64,000 bases of DNA. Source: Bacillota bacterium. GTDB taxonomy: Bacteria > Bacillota > Clostridia > Clostridiales > Clostridiaceae. The translations under genes were made by a program, and so were the position numbers. Below are positions 7,504-17,543 of this stretch, piece after piece. Below the pieces are notes generated by a model. It was not told the origin of the DNA, searched no databases, and saw only the letters and a program-made list of their open reading frames with translations. Each line of letters starts with the position of its first letter. The first letter of the stretch is position 1. Location of the stretch: assembly GCA_023451395.1 (NCBI GenBank), contig JAEXZL010000218.1:24597-88596 (forward strand), in the 5' to 3' direction.

Positions 7504-10500
7504 ATGTATAAAAAGATTGACAATGCCAGAAGCTTTGTAAATATGGAAAAAGATATTGCAGGGCTTTGGAAGGATAAAGACATAATAAAAAAGAATTTTG
7601 CCTTAAATGAAGGAAAAGAAAACTTCACCTTTTATGATGGACCTCCTACAGCAAATGGTAAGCCTCATGTAGGTCACGTTATAACAAGAGTTATGAAGGA
7701 CATAGTTCCAAGATATCAGGTTATGAAGGGCTATCATGTTTTAAGAAAGGCCGGCTGGGATACTCATGGTCTTCCAGTGGAATTGGAAATTGAAAAGAAG
7801 CTTGGTATTTCCGGAAAGCCTCAAATTGAGGAATATGGAGTAGAAAAGTTTGTTAAGGAATGTAAAGGCAGCGTTTTTTCCTATGTTAATATGTGGAGAG
7901 ACATGTCTGAGAAGCTTGCTTACTGGGTTGATATGGATAATCCTTATGTTACCTATGAGGATAATTATATTGAATCTGTATGGTGGGCATTAAAGCAGAT
8001 GTGGGATAAGGATCTTCTATATAAGGGACACAAGATAGTTCCTTATTGTCCACGATGCGGTACCTCCTTATCCTCCCATGAGGTTGCTCAAGGGTATAAG
8101 GATGTTAAGGAAGCTACTGCTATAGTTAAGTTTAAGGTTAAGGGAGAAGAAAATAAATTCATCCTTGCCTGGACTACAACCCCTTGGACTCTTCCAAGTA
8201 ACGTAGCTCTTGCAGTTAATAAAAGCTATGATTATGTGGAAGTAGAGCAGGAAGGCGAGCATTATTACCTTGCTAAGGCTCTTTTAGGAGTTCTTAATGG
8301 AGAATACTCTATCCTTAGAGAATTCAAGGGTGAAGAGCTTGTAGGCATGGAATATGAGCAGCTGTTCCCATTCCATAAGCCAGAGGAGAAAGCCTTCTAT
8401 GTGGTTCATGGTGACTTTGTTACTCTTAGCGATGGTACTGGTATAGTTCATATTGCTCCTGCCTATGGTGAGGATGATAACTTAATTGGTAAGAAAAACA
8501 ACCTTCCTCTTATAAATCTTGTGGATTTAGAAGGAAAGTTTGTGGATGAAGCAGAGCCTTTCAAGGGTATGTTTGTTAAGAAGGCTGATCCAAAGATACT
8601 TGAATACATGAAAAATAATAACACTCTTTATAAATCAGAGAAGTTTACTCACTCCTATCCTCATTGCTGGAGATGTGATACACCACTTCTATACTATCCT
8701 AAGGATAGCTGGTTTGTAAGAATGACCTCATTAAGAGATAAGCTTTTGGAGAACAACAATAAAATTAACTGGTACCCTGATAATGTAAGAACAGGCCGTT
8801 TTGGTAAGTTCTTAGAAAATGTTATCGACTGGGGTATCTCAAGAGATAGATATTGGGGAACACCACTTCCGATCTGGGAATGCAGCTGCGGACACAGAGA
8901 ATGCATAGGCAGCAGAGAGGAATTGGAGAAGAAGGGTATAAATGTACCAGAAGGTGTAGAGCTTCATAAGCCTTATATAGATGGAGTGAAATTAAATTGC
9001 CCTCACTGTCATAAGGAAATGGTAAGAACTCATGAGGTTATAGACTGCTGGTTTGATTCAGGCTCCATGCCTTTTGCTCAGTGGCATTATCCCTTTGAAA
9101 ATAAGGAGATATTTGAGGCAAACTTCCCAGCTCAATTTATATCTGAAGCAGTGGATCAGACAAGAGGTTGGTTCTATACTCTCCTTGCAATATCCACAGC
9201 TATATTTGATACAACCGCCTTTGAAAATTGCATTGTTTTAGGCCACGTATTAGATAAGCAGGGGCTTAAGATGTCAAAGCATAAGGGAAATGTAGTAGAT
9301 CCTTTTGAGGTCTTAGAGCATCAAGGAGCAGATGCCACCAGATGGCATTTCTATACTGCTAGTGCACCATGGCTTCCTACAAGATTCTCTGAGGATGATG
9401 TGGCAGAGGCAGGCAGAAAGTTCCTAAGCACCTTATGGAATGTATATTCCTTCTATGTACTTTATGCGGATTTAGATGGCTTTAACCCATTAGAATACAA
9501 GGATTTTGTTTCAGAAAATGTAATGGATAAGTGGATTATGTCAAGGCTCAATACACTTGTTAAGACTGTAGATGAGGATTTAGAAGGCTACAGAATAACT
9601 CAAGGAGCCTTAGCAATAGAGGAATTTACCGATGAGCTTTCTAATTGGTATGTTAGAAGAAACAGAGCTCGTTTCTGGAGTGATACTTTAACAGAGGATA
9701 AGATTGGTGCTTATGTAACTCTTTATAAGGTATTAACCACCTTAGTAAAGGTAGCATCACCTTATGTGCCTTTTATTACCGAGGAAATATATCAAAATCT
9801 TGTAATTTCCTTAGATCCAAAGGCTGAAGAAAGTATACATCTTTGCCAGTGGCCAATGTATGATGCTTCCCTTGTTAATAAGGAACTAGAAGCAGAGATG
9901 GAAATGGCTTATAAGATAGTTAAGCTTGGAAGAAGTGCCAGAAATGGAGCTAATATAAAGAACAGGCAGCCTCTTTCAGAAATGCTTATTAGCACAAAGT
10001 CTCTTCCAGAATATTATGGGGATATCATAAAGGATGAGCTTAATATTAAAGGGGTGCACTTTGGAGCTGACCTTTCTAAATATGTTAACTTTGAAATTAA
10101 GCCAAATCTTCCGGTTTTAGGCAGAGCCTATGGTAAGCTTATCCCTGGAATAAGAGCGGAAATAGCTAAGAGAAATCAAATGGAGCTGGCTCAAAAGATT
10201 CAAAGGGGAGATACTGAAACTATAACTGTTAATGATCAGGAAATAGTTTTAGATAGTGAAAAACTCTTGGTTACTATGCAAGGTCTTGAAGGCTATGCCT
10301 TCTCAGGAGAAGGAGAAGTAGGAGTTGTCCTAGACACTACCATTACTCCAGAGCTTAGAGAAGAGGGTCATGTTAGAGAGATAATTTCAAAGATACAAAA
10401 TATGAGAAAGGAAAGCGGTTTTGAGGTTTCTGATAAAATTAATCTCTACCTTTCTGAAAATGATATGCTCATGGATGTAGTTAAAAAGCATAGCGCATAT

Positions 10501-10608
10501 ATTCAAAAGGAAACTCTTACTTCCGAGATTTTTTATAATGAGGAAAGAGAATATAATGAGGCTAATATAAACGGAGAAAAGCTAATGCTTTCTGTAGTAA
10601 GACTATAA
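7504..10608 (+). CDS. ileS: Isoleucyl-tRNA synthetase
   Basis: This class I synthetase charges tRNA-Ile in the cytoplasm. It has 1034 residues, with the HIGH-type motif PHVGH at residues 54-58, a long connective editing domain (with the [10 protein letters not shown] motif), and the KMSKHKGN loop with Lys589. Its length and N-terminal style ([15 protein letters not shown]) fit the long, eukaryote-like type 2 IleRS, which in other bacteria is less sensitive to mupirocin. That is inferred from length and motifs only. The start follows GAAAGGGG by about 8 bases. Expression is governed by the T-box upstream, and transcription ends at 10616-10653. Confidence 0.98.
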   Translation: MYKKIDNARSFVNMEKDIAGLWKDKDIIKKNFALNEGKENFTFYDGPPTANGKPHVGHVITRVMKDIVPRYQVMKGYHVLRKAGWDTHGLPVELEIEKKLGISGKPQIEEYGVEKFVKECKGSVFSYVNMWRDMSEKLAYWVDMDNPYVTYEDNYIESVWWALKQMWDKDLLYKGHKIVPYCPRCGTSLSSHEVAQGYKDVKEATAIVKFKVKGEENKFILAWTTTPWTLPSNVALAVNKSYDYVEVEQEGEHYYLAKALLGVLNGEYSILREFKGEELVGMEYEQLFPFHKPEEKAFYVVHGDFVTLSDGTGIVHIAPAYGEDDNLIGKKNNLPLINLVDLEGKFVDEAEPFKGMFVKKADPKILEYMKNNNTLYKSEKFTHSYPHCWRCDTPLLYYPKDSWFVRMTSLRDKLLENNNKINWYPDNVRTGRFGKFLENVIDWGISRDRYWGTPLPIWECSCGHRECIGSREELEKKGINVPEGVELHKPYIDGVKLNCPHCHKEMVRTHEVIDCWFDSGSMPFAQWHYPFENKEIFEANFPAQFISEAVDQTRGWFYTLLAISTAIFDTTAFENCIVLGHVLDKQGLKMSKHKGNVVDPFEVLEHQGADATRWHFYTASAPWLPTRFSEDDVAEAGRKFLSTLWNVYSFYVLYADLDGFNPLEYKDFVSENVMDKWIMSRLNTLVKTVDEDLEGYRITQGALAIEEFTDELSNWYVRRNRARFWSDTLTEDKIGAYVTLYKVLTTLVKVASPYVPFITEEIYQNLVISLDPKAEESIHLCQWPMYDASLVNKELEAEMEMAYKIVKLGRSARNGANIKNRQPLSEMLISTKSLPEYYGDIIKDELNIKGVHFGADLSKYVNFEIKPNLPVLGRAYGKLIPGIRAEIAKRNQMELAQKIQRGDTETITVNDQEIVLDSEKLLVTMQGLEGYAFSGEGEVGVVLDTTITPELREEGHVREIISKIQNMRKESGFEVSDKINLYLSENDMLMDVVKKHSAYIQKETLTSEIFYNEEREYNEANINGEKLMLSVVRL

Positions 10609-10615
10609 TATAAGC

Positions 10616-10653
10616 AAAAAATCCGTTAAGAATAAAACTTAACGGATTTTTTT
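10616..10653 (+). terminator. Intrinsic terminator of ileS
   Basis: AAATCCGTTAAG pairs with CTTAACGGATTT around a short AT-rich loop and is followed by a T-run. It separates ileS from the LacI-family gene. Confidence 0.92.
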
Positions 10654-10771
10654 CCTTAAAAAAGGACATTATTTTGTATATAAGGTTAATTATTATTAAT
10701 TTCCTTTTAATATAAGAATATTTTTAGTATAATTATTAACAATAGAAGATAGAGAGATAGGAGTTGATATA

Positions 10772-11770
10772 ATGGCAGCTTCAATTAAGGACGTTGCAAA
10801 AGAAGCGGGTGTTTCCATTGCAACGGTTTCCAGAGTGCTTAATGATATTGATGTTGTAAACGAAGAAACAAAGAAGAAGGTTCAGGAGGCTATTCAAAAG
10901 CTTGGCTACAGACCAAACATAGTTGCTAGAAGCTTAAAAACTCAAAGAACTAAAACTATAGGAATTCTTATACCTGATATTTCCAGTCAGTTCTATCCTG
11001 AAATAGTTAGAGGTGCTGAGGATGTAGCAAATATTTATGACTATAATGTTATTTTATGTAACTCAGACTTGGATGGAGAAAAGGAAAAGGAATATCTGCG
11101 TGTATTAAAGGAAAAAATGGTGGACGGAATACTATACATGAGCTCCTCCCTAAAGCCGGATGTTACAGAAATGCTTCGTGAGCTTAACTTAAAGACTGTC
11201 CTTGTTGAGTCTAGTGATAGTGAAAAGTTTTTCCCAAGTGTTACTATAGACAATGTAAAGGCAGGCTATGATGCTTGCGACTACATAATCAAAAAGGGAA
11301 ATAAGGAAATAGCTTTCATTGGAGTTCGTGAGGATTCAGGAAATGCTTGGGCTGATAGATATACTGGTTTTCAAAAGGCAATGAAGGATAATGGACTTGA
11401 GGTAAATAAAGACCTTCTATTTTTTGGAGATTTAAGGACAGAAACTGGAATTAAAGGAATAAGAAGCATTCTTAAAAAGGCAAGCTCCATTGACGGTGTT
11501 GTTTGTGCATCTGATGAAATTGCTATGGGTGCTATCAATACATTAAGAGAGCATCAGCTTTCAGTGCCACAGGATGTGGATGTTATTGGGTTCAACAATA
11601 TTTATTCTGCCAGCGTTTATTATCCTAACCTTACTACAGTGGCTCAGCCTATGTATGATATGGGATCTATAGCTATGAGAATGCTCATAAAGCTTATAAA
11701 TCAAAAGACTCTAGATCAGGGAAACTTTGTTCTGGATTATGAGATAATTGAACGTGATTCTTGTAAATAG
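10772..11770 (+). CDS. ccpA: LacI/GalR-family regulator, CcpA-like
   Basis: These 332 residues carry an N-terminal LacI helix-turn-helix (IKDVAKEAGVSIATVSRVLN, about residues 5-24), the hinge helix (RPNIVARSLKTQRT) and a periplasmic-binding-protein-like effector domain ending with the DVIGFNN and LTTVAQP motifs. The helix-turn-helix is nearly the CcpA consensus. The gene follows ileS and has no sugar operon nearby, the same arrangement as the CcpA gene next to ileS that I recall in C. acetobutylicum. A role as catabolite control protein working with HPr-Ser-P at cre sites is therefore likely but is inferred from similarity and synteny. AGGAG precedes ATG. Confidence 0.8.
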   Translation: MAASIKDVAKEAGVSIATVSRVLNDIDVVNEETKKKVQEAIQKLGYRPNIVARSLKTQRTKTIGILIPDISSQFYPEIVRGAEDVANIYDYNVILCNSDLDGEKEKEYLRVLKEKMVDGILYMSSSLKPDVTEMLRELNLKTVLVESSDSEKFFPSVTIDNVKAGYDACDYIIKKGNKEIAFIGVREDSGNAWADRYTGFQKAMKDNGLEVNKDLLFFGDLRTETGIKGIRSILKKASSIDGVVCASDEIAMGAINTLREHQLSVPQDVDVIGFNNIYSASVYYPNLTTVAQPMYDMGSIAMRMLIKLINQKTLDQGNFVLDYEIIERDSCK

Positions 11771-11793
11771 AATTCTTGTTTTTGAAGGCTTTC

Positions 11794-11829
11794 AGAGTGT
11801 CGACAAGGTCGGCACTCTATTATTTTTTT
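11794..11829 (+). terminator. Intrinsic terminator of the ccpA-like gene
   Basis: AGAGTGTCGAC and GTCGGCACTCT form an 11-bp stem with one G-T pair and a 3-base loop (11794-11818). A T-rich run follows. Confidence 0.9.
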
Positions 11830-11884
11830 GCTATAATAATAACTAGCAGTAAGAGAAAAGGTTTAATAATTTGAAGGTGCAAAA

Positions 11885-12589
11885 ATGAATTATATAGTAA
11901 AATACACAAAGAGAAAAACAATTGGTATAAAGGTTACCCTTTCTGAGGGACTTGTGGTAATGGCACCTCTTAACTGTCCCAAGGAAATAATAGAAAAGGT
12001 AATTAAAGAGAAGAATTCTTGGATATTAGAGGCCCAGAGAGAGCTAGAAAGAAGAGCTACAGAGGAAGAAGACTTAATGAAAAAGGGGCAAATCTCCTTT
12101 CTTGGAAAAGTCTATCCTTTAAGGTTTAGGTTTTCCTCCATGAAAAGCAGTCTCCTAACTATTAAGGATGAATATGCCGAGGTAAGACTTAATGCCCTGC
12201 TTCAGTTCCATAAGGAAGAGGAGCTTAGGGAGATTAAGAAGGCTATAAAGAGCTTTTATCGTGAAGAGGGGAAGAAAATTCTAATAAGAAGAACAGAGTA
12301 CTACAGTAAAACCTTAAAGCTTACTTACAATAAAATTACTTTGAAGGATATGAGCTCTCGATGGGGAAGCTGTTCCTCAAAGAAAAATATAAATTATAGC
12401 TTAAGGCTTCTTCTCTTTCCTTTAGAGCTCATAGATTACGTGGTTGTACATGAACTTTGTCATCTTATCCATATGAATCACTCTAAGGATTTCTGGCAGG
12501 AGTTAGAGAGGATAATGCCTGATTATAAGGAAAGAGAAAAAAAGATAAAGAAGCTTACCATTGAATTAGGAAGCTACTGGGTGCACTAA
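11885..12589 (+). CDS. YgjP-type (M48-like, DUF45) metallopeptidase-domain protein
   Basis: This 234-residue protein has the zinc motif HELCH at residues 189-193 and a likely third ligand His199 (HMNHSKDFW). It also has the family-specific SSRWGSCSSKKNINYS block just before. This is the YgjP-like/DUF45 group, related to SprT and WSS1 proteases. There is no signal peptide or membrane segment, so a cytoplasmic location is expected. In other bacteria members are sometimes linked to type I restriction loci, but here it stands between two regulators with no such genes. Its substrate is unknown. GAAGGTG lies about 6 bases before ATG. Confidence 0.85.
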   Translation: MNYIVKYTKRKTIGIKVTLSEGLVVMAPLNCPKEIIEKVIKEKNSWILEAQRELERRATEEEDLMKKGQISFLGKVYPLRFRFSSMKSSLLTIKDEYAEVRLNALLQFHKEEELREIKKAIKSFYREEGKKILIRRTEYYSKTLKLTYNKITLKDMSSRWGSCSSKKNINYSLRLLLFPLELIDYVVVHELCHLIHMNHSKDFWQELERIMPDYKEREKKIKKLTIELGSYWVH

Positions 12590-12632
12590 CCTGGTTGGCT
12601 TCTTTTTATTATAAAAATATTGGAAAATAATG

Positions 12633-12679
12633 TTGCAATTTCCAGTAGGATTAAGTATAATATTAGTTGCAATTGCAAC
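12633..12679 (+). promoter_or_regulatory. Promoter and palindromic operator of the MarR-MATE unit
   Basis: A -35 box TTGCAA (12633-12638) lies 17 bases from a perfect -10 TATAAT (12656-12661). A perfect 14-bp palindrome, GTTGCAATTGCAAC, spans 12666-12679, right at the expected start of transcription near 12668. The TTGCAA half-site recurs in the -35 box. Its position before a MarR gene suggests autorepression. Confidence 0.85.
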
Positions 12680-12700
12680 CAATTAGGAGGAGAGAATAGC

Positions 12701-13126
12701 TTGGAAAGGGAATGCTCATATATAGCAAGAAATATTTCTACAATTTATAGGATAAGCTCAGCTCATTTTTCTAAGGAGCTGAAGAAGCTTAATATAGGCA
12801 GTGGTCAATATCTCTATATGATCTATTTATATAATAATGAAGGTTGTACTCAGGAGGAAATGAGCACAAGACTTTCCATAGATAAAGGTACTACAGCTAA
12901 GGCTATAAAGCGTTTAGAGGAAGAGGGATATGTAAAGCGTATACCTCATGAGGAGGATAAGAGGGCTTATAGGGTTTATATAACGCCTAAGGGTTTTGAA
13001 ATTAAGAAAGAGTTTTATGAAGTGCTGCAGAACTGGAATTTCTATATAGAAGAGGCTCTTAAGGATGATGAGATTAAGGAGCTAAATACCCTTCTTAATA
13101 AGATAATAAAAAAGATAAATATCTAA
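12701..13126 (+). CDS. MarR-family transcriptional regulator
   Basis: These 141 residues form a typical MarR winged helix. TQEEMSTRLSIDKGTTAKAIKRLEEEGYVKR is the recognition region, and EEDKRAYRVYITPKG is the wing. The frame is open from 12620, but that start would lie upstream of the promoter. AGGAGGAG followed 8 bases later by TTG 12701 gives the standard length, so TTG is chosen. The gene is followed by a MATE exporter, so the protein probably represses itself and the pump until a toxic ligand binds. The perfect palindrome at 12666-12679 is the likely operator. Confidence 0.88.
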   Translation: MERECSYIARNISTIYRISSAHFSKELKKLNIGSGQYLYMIYLYNNEGCTQEEMSTRLSIDKGTTAKAIKRLEEEGYVKRIPHEEDKRAYRVYITPKGFEIKKEFYEVLQNWNFYIEEALKDDEIKELNTLLNKIIKKINI

Positions 13127-13231
13127 AGGAAATAGGCTAAATACATAGATAAAAATCAATTGGATAAATGAATATGAAATCACTAATAGTTAAACCAATG
13201 AAAAAATAAAATTTTAAAAGGAGGAAATTTC

Positions 13232-14659
13232 ATGGATAGACATAATAGACTGGGTGAAGAGAAGATTAGCAGACTTCTAGTACAGTTTTCTGTGCCGGCA
13301 ATAGTAGGAATGCTGGTTAATGCTCTTTATAATATAGTAGATAGGCTTTATATTGGAAATATTAAGGATGTAGGAAAATATGCGATAACGGGGGTAGGAT
13401 TAACCCTGCCTCTAAGCACAATAATTATGGCCTTTGGTATGCTTATAGGAATAGGTGCAGCCGCTACCATATCTATAAAGCTTGGCAAGAACATGAAAAA
13501 GGATGCAGAGCATATATTAGGAAATGCTTTTGTTATGTTAATTATCACTAGTGTTTTTATAACAACCCTTGGATTGATTTTTAGTGAAGATATTTTAATA
13601 GCCTTTGGCGCTAGCGAAAATACTCTTCAGTATGCAGTGGAATACATTAGAATAATACTTATAGGTAACATATTTAATATGGTGAGCTTTGGACTTAATC
13701 ATTCTATTCGTTCTGATGGGAATCCAAAGATAGCTATGATATCAATGCTTATTGGAGCAATAATGAATACTATACTAGATCCAATATTTATTTTTGGATT
13801 TAACATGGGAGTAAGTGGTGCAGCCTTGGCAACAATACTTTCTCAATTAGCTACAGCAATATGGGTTCTTAGCTATTTTATGGGATCTAAGAGTATTTTA
13901 AAGCTTAAGAAGGAAAACTTTAAGTTAGATAAAAGAATTCTCCTTACTATATTTTCTATAGGAATATCTCCCTTTAGTATGCAGTTGGCAGCTAGTGTGG
14001 TACAGATTACCTTTAATAAATCACTGGGCACCTATGGAGGAGATTATGCTATAGGAGCAATGACGGTGATATCAAGTATTATTATGATATTTTTAATGCC
14101 TGTCTTCGGAATTAATCAAGGCTCACAACCTATTATAGGCTTTAACTATGGTGCTAAAAAGTTTAAGAGAGTAAAGGATACGGTAAAATATGCAGCCATA
14201 GCAGCAACAGGCTTTGTAACCCTAGGCTTTTTGGCTGTACAGCTCTTTCCAGCCCAGGTAATAGGTACCTTTAATAGAGATCCGGAAATTGTACAAACAG
14301 GAATAATGGGTATGAGGATATACTTATCAATGATTCCCTTTATAGGAGCTCAGATAATCTTTACAAATTACTTCCAAGCCATTGGGAAAGCAAAAGTATC
14401 TATGTTCTTAAGTCTTTTAAGACAGGTTATCCTTCTCATTCCTTTGTTAATAATTATGCCTAAAATCAATGGCTTAGGATTAAGAGGGGTATGGATGGCT
14501 GCCCCTATAGCAGATATTACCTCGGTAGTAATAACCTATACTATCTTCTATTTTGAAATGAAGAGCTATAAAGGCATTAAGGAGGGGAAGGATATCCTTC
14601 CAGAAGCTGTAGGGGAAATTTCAAGGGAAGATGAAATAAATATTCCAGAACTTCAATAA
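13232..14659 (+). CDS. MATE-family multidrug/Na+ antiporter
   Basis: This 475-residue polytopic membrane protein has about twelve hydrophobic segments arranged as two related halves. It has conserved MATE features: the opening LLVQFSVPAIVGMLVNALYN, DPIFIFGFNMGVSGAALAT, and QPIIGFNYGAKKFKRV in the second half. Members export cationic drugs or metabolites in exchange for Na+ or H+. It follows the MarR gene by 105 bases with its own AGGAGG and probably shares its transcript, so substrate-induced efflux is the simplest model. A terminator follows at 14677-14716. The substrate cannot be read from sequence. Confidence 0.93.
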   Translation: MDRHNRLGEEKISRLLVQFSVPAIVGMLVNALYNIVDRLYIGNIKDVGKYAITGVGLTLPLSTIIMAFGMLIGIGAAATISIKLGKNMKKDAEHILGNAFVMLIITSVFITTLGLIFSEDILIAFGASENTLQYAVEYIRIILIGNIFNMVSFGLNHSIRSDGNPKIAMISMLIGAIMNTILDPIFIFGFNMGVSGAALATILSQLATAIWVLSYFMGSKSILKLKKENFKLDKRILLTIFSIGISPFSMQLAASVVQITFNKSLGTYGGDYAIGAMTVISSIIMIFLMPVFGINQGSQPIIGFNYGAKKFKRVKDTVKYAAIAATGFVTLGFLAVQLFPAQVIGTFNRDPEIVQTGIMGMRIYLSMIPFIGAQIIFTNYFQAIGKAKVSMFLSLLRQVILLIPLLIIMPKINGLGLRGVWMAAPIADITSVVITYTIFYFEMKSYKGIKEGKDILPEAVGEISREDEINIPELQ

Positions 14660-14676
14660 ATATTGAAATAAAAACT

Positions 14677-14716
14677 AAGCTGCTTGAGGAGCAATGACTC
14701 TGAAGAGCAGCTTTTA
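14677..14716 (+). terminator. Intrinsic terminator after the MATE gene
   Basis: AAGCTGCT (14677-14684) pairs with AGCAGCTT (14706-14713), followed by TTATT. The loop is long but contains the smaller complementary pair GAGGAGC/GACTC-like bases. Confidence 0.65.
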
Positions 14717-14822
14717 TTATGAAAGAATTACTTTGCATATTTATCATAATATGGTAAAGTATGAATAAAATAGTGGTATATAAAATACAGCTACAAAAAT
14801 AACAAAAAGGAGATGGAGGGAA

Positions 14823-17147
14823 ATGTTAAAGAAAAAAATCATCCTTATGGCTCTTGCTTTTTCAATGTCCCTTGGATTTGTAGGAGGCTATGGTATAAAA
14901 GGAAACTCTCTTCAGAGGGATATGCTAAAGGGGTTGGAGGTAATTACTGAGCTTCCCGAGGATTTTATAGGTGGGCCTGTAGATGTGAGTATAGCCAACG
15001 AAGAGAAAATAATAGAAATGCTTAAACGAGAAGGAAAGATTGCGGACAACCTAACCTTTGACAAGGCTCTAAAGGCCTATCAAAAATACATGAAGAATGC
15101 CTCAGAAAAAAATAATGAGGTAGAGATATCAAAAATGGAAAAAAGCCTAAGAGATAAAAGGCAAAGGCTATTAGAAAGATATAAATTTCAGGAGATGACC
15201 CCTGATACCAATCCTAAAAAGGTAAAGGTTTTAGTGCTTCTTGCAGATTTTCTTGACTATAAGAATAATAGTATAACAAAAGAGGAAACAGACATGTTTT
15301 ATGAGGATTATACTAAGGAGCATTTTGAGGACATGCTTTTTTCAGACAAGGGCTATACTGGACCTAACGGAGAAAATCTCATTTCTATGAAGCAGTATTA
15401 TCAGGAGCAGTCTTCTGGTAGTCTTATAATAGAAGGGCAAGTTGCTGGCTGGTATACAGCACCACAAAATGCAGCTTATTATGGTGCAGAGGTTGGAGGT
15501 AGCCATGATGTTAGACCTAGAAATTTAGTTGCTCATACCCTAGCTTCAGCAGCAAAGGATACTTCAATAAATCTTGCAGATTATGATAAAGAGGATATTT
15601 ATGATTTAGATGGAGACGGAAATTATAATGAACCTGATGGAATCATTGATCATCTTATGGTTATCCATGCTGGTGTAGGACAGGAAGCTGGCGGCGGAAG
15701 CCTTGGAAGTGATGCAATATGGTCTCATCGCTGGAATCTTGGAGGCCTTTACAAGATACCTGGGACTGATTATTATGCTTACGACTATACTATAGAGCCA
15801 GAGGATGGAGCAGCAGGTGTTTTTGCCCATGAATTTGGACATGATCTTGGACTGCCTGACGAATATGATACTCAGTATACAAGCACCGAGGGAGAACCTA
15901 TATCCAGATGGTCATTAATGTCCTCTGGAAGCTGGGCAGGAAGGATACCAGGAACAGAGCCTACAGGCCTTAGTCCTTATGCAAGGCAATACTTCCAGGC
16001 AGTATATGGAGGGAATTGGCAAAATGCTATAACCATTGACTATGAAAAAATTCCAAAGGTAGGTGCTATGTTCGAGCTTGAAGAAGCTAGCTCTACAGGA
16101 CAGACGGTGAGAATTAATCTTCCGGATAAGAAGCATAACATTACTAAGCCTTACAGCGGAGAGTATGCTTACTGGGGAGGAAAGGGATCTAGTAATTCTC
16201 CTATTAATACCTTCATGACCACAAAGGTTAACCTTTTAGAGGCTTCTGATCCTAAGCTTCAATTTAAGACCTGGTACGATATTGAGGAAGGCTGGGATTT
16301 TGCATCAGTTCAGGCAAGAGAGAGTGGAGCTTCGGAATGGACTTATCTTCAGGGAAATATAACTACCACTGAACATGACCCGGATGCAGAGGTGGTATTG
16401 CCTCATGGTATTACTGGAACTTCTGGTGGATGGATTGATGGAAGCTTTGATTTATCATCTTTTGCAGGAAAGGAAATTGAACTGAAATTTGCTTATAATA
16501 CTGATTCCTATGTTTTTGGTGCTGGCCTCTATGTAGATGATATTATAATAACCTCTTCTAAGGGGGAAATATTCTCTGATAATGGAGAAGCAGAGGGGAA
16601 ATTTAACCTTCAGGGTTTTACAAGAGATAAGGGCTATGTAACAGCATCTAACTATTATCTTATAGAATGGAGAAGTCATAACGGAGTGGACCAGGGCCTT
16701 GCTCATATGGGAGTTTATGGACAAGTATTTTCCTATGATCCAGGTATTGTTGTATGGTATGTAGATGACTACTATACAGATAACTGGACAGGAGTTCATC
16801 CCGGTGATGGGTTCTTAGGAGTGGTAGATGCAGATCAAAAGAGTATACTTTGGACCTTTGCAGATGGAATTACTCCTCCTATGAAGGCTAGTGGAACCTA
16901 TCAGATGCGTGATGCTGCCTTCAATATTAAGAGAGAATCGGAATTGAAGATTGACCTCACCGCTAGTTTTGGTAGGACTGCAACAGATAATAATAGAGAT
17001 CCTGAAAACAAATTTGAAGATAGCAAAAATTATTTAAATAGTGAACTTCCTGGCCTTGGAAGAAACATTCCAAAGCTTGGTATAAAGATTCAGATTTTAG
17101 GTCAGGGTCTTAAGGATAAGGGAGCTAAGATAATAATTAAAAAGTAA
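14823..17147 (+). CDS. Secreted M6-family metalloprotease (immune inhibitor A-like)
   Basis: This 774-residue protein has a Sec signal peptide (MLKKKIILMALAFSMSLGF, about 24 residues) and a propeptide-like charged segment. The M6 catalytic domain has the zinc motif HEFGHDLGLPDEYD (His336, Glu337, His340). A C-terminal beta-rich region with the FDLSSFAGKEIELKF and YLIEWR motifs is typical of InhA proteins. A calcium-binding-like DLDGDGNYNEPDG stretch lies before the active site. Bacillus homologues degrade antimicrobial peptides and matrix proteins, and here a scavenging or virulence role is open. It appears monocistronic, with AAGGAGATGG before ATG and a terminator after it. Confidence 0.93.
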   Translation: MLKKKIILMALAFSMSLGFVGGYGIKGNSLQRDMLKGLEVITELPEDFIGGPVDVSIANEEKIIEMLKREGKIADNLTFDKALKAYQKYMKNASEKNNEVEISKMEKSLRDKRQRLLERYKFQEMTPDTNPKKVKVLVLLADFLDYKNNSITKEETDMFYEDYTKEHFEDMLFSDKGYTGPNGENLISMKQYYQEQSSGSLIIEGQVAGWYTAPQNAAYYGAEVGGSHDVRPRNLVAHTLASAAKDTSINLADYDKEDIYDLDGDGNYNEPDGIIDHLMVIHAGVGQEAGGGSLGSDAIWSHRWNLGGLYKIPGTDYYAYDYTIEPEDGAAGVFAHEFGHDLGLPDEYDTQYTSTEGEPISRWSLMSSGSWAGRIPGTEPTGLSPYARQYFQAVYGGNWQNAITIDYEKIPKVGAMFELEEASSTGQTVRINLPDKKHNITKPYSGEYAYWGGKGSSNSPINTFMTTKVNLLEASDPKLQFKTWYDIEEGWDFASVQARESGASEWTYLQGNITTTEHDPDAEVVLPHGITGTSGGWIDGSFDLSSFAGKEIELKFAYNTDSYVFGAGLYVDDIIITSSKGEIFSDNGEAEGKFNLQGFTRDKGYVTASNYYLIEWRSHNGVDQGLAHMGVYGQVFSYDPGIVVWYVDDYYTDNWTGVHPGDGFLGVVDADQKSILWTFADGITPPMKASGTYQMRDAAFNIKRESELKIDLTASFGRTATDNNRDPENKFEDSKNYLNSELPGLGRNIPKLGIKIQILGQGLKDKGAKIIIKK

Positions 17148-17157
17148 GATAAAATTT

Positions 17158-17184
17158 AAGGTGCCCTTATAGGACACCTTTTTT
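17158..17184. terminator. Intrinsic terminator of the M6 protease gene
   Basis: AAGGTG-CC pairs with GG-A-CACCTT around a short loop, followed by TTTTTTC. It separates two convergent genes. Confidence 0.85.
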
Positions 17185-17186
17185 CT

Positions 17187-17372
17187 TTATATTATACCTT
17201 CGGTTTTTAATAAAATTTCAAGTTCATTTACCTTTTCATTAAGCTTTAAAAACTTTTCTTTAAGATCCTTTTTAGATAAAGGATCCTTTGCTAAATTATT
17301 TTCTATATTTTCTACTGTTTCCAGGGCTTCATTAATTTCCTGCTGTGCTTGTTTTATCCTATCTTCCTTCAT
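17187..17372 (-). CDS. Small coiled-coil protein, unknown function
   Basis: These 61 residues are highly charged and almost entirely helical: KEDRIKQAQQEINEALETVENIENN then LKEKFLKLNEKVNELEILL, with heptad-like spacing of hydrophobic residues. This predicts a two-helix coiled coil. GGAGAG is 6 bases before the ATG, and a promoter-sized gap separates it from spmA on the other strand. I do not recognise a family. Its position next to sporulation genes is suggestive only. Confidence 0.6.
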   Translation of the reverse strand: MKEDRIKQAQQEINEALETVENIENNLAKDPLSKKDLKEKFLKLNEKVNELEILLKTEGII

Positions 17373-17543
17373 GAATGCTCTCCTTTAGTTTAAGGTTTTT
17401 GTAGCTATATTATATGTTAACACTTTAAAAAACACTCTGCAATAAAGAATATCAATGGATTTAATTTTAATAGGTGCTATGAATTATTTTTAAAGATGTG
17501 AATATATTTTACCATAATATTAAAAAGGGGAGAACTAAGGGTA

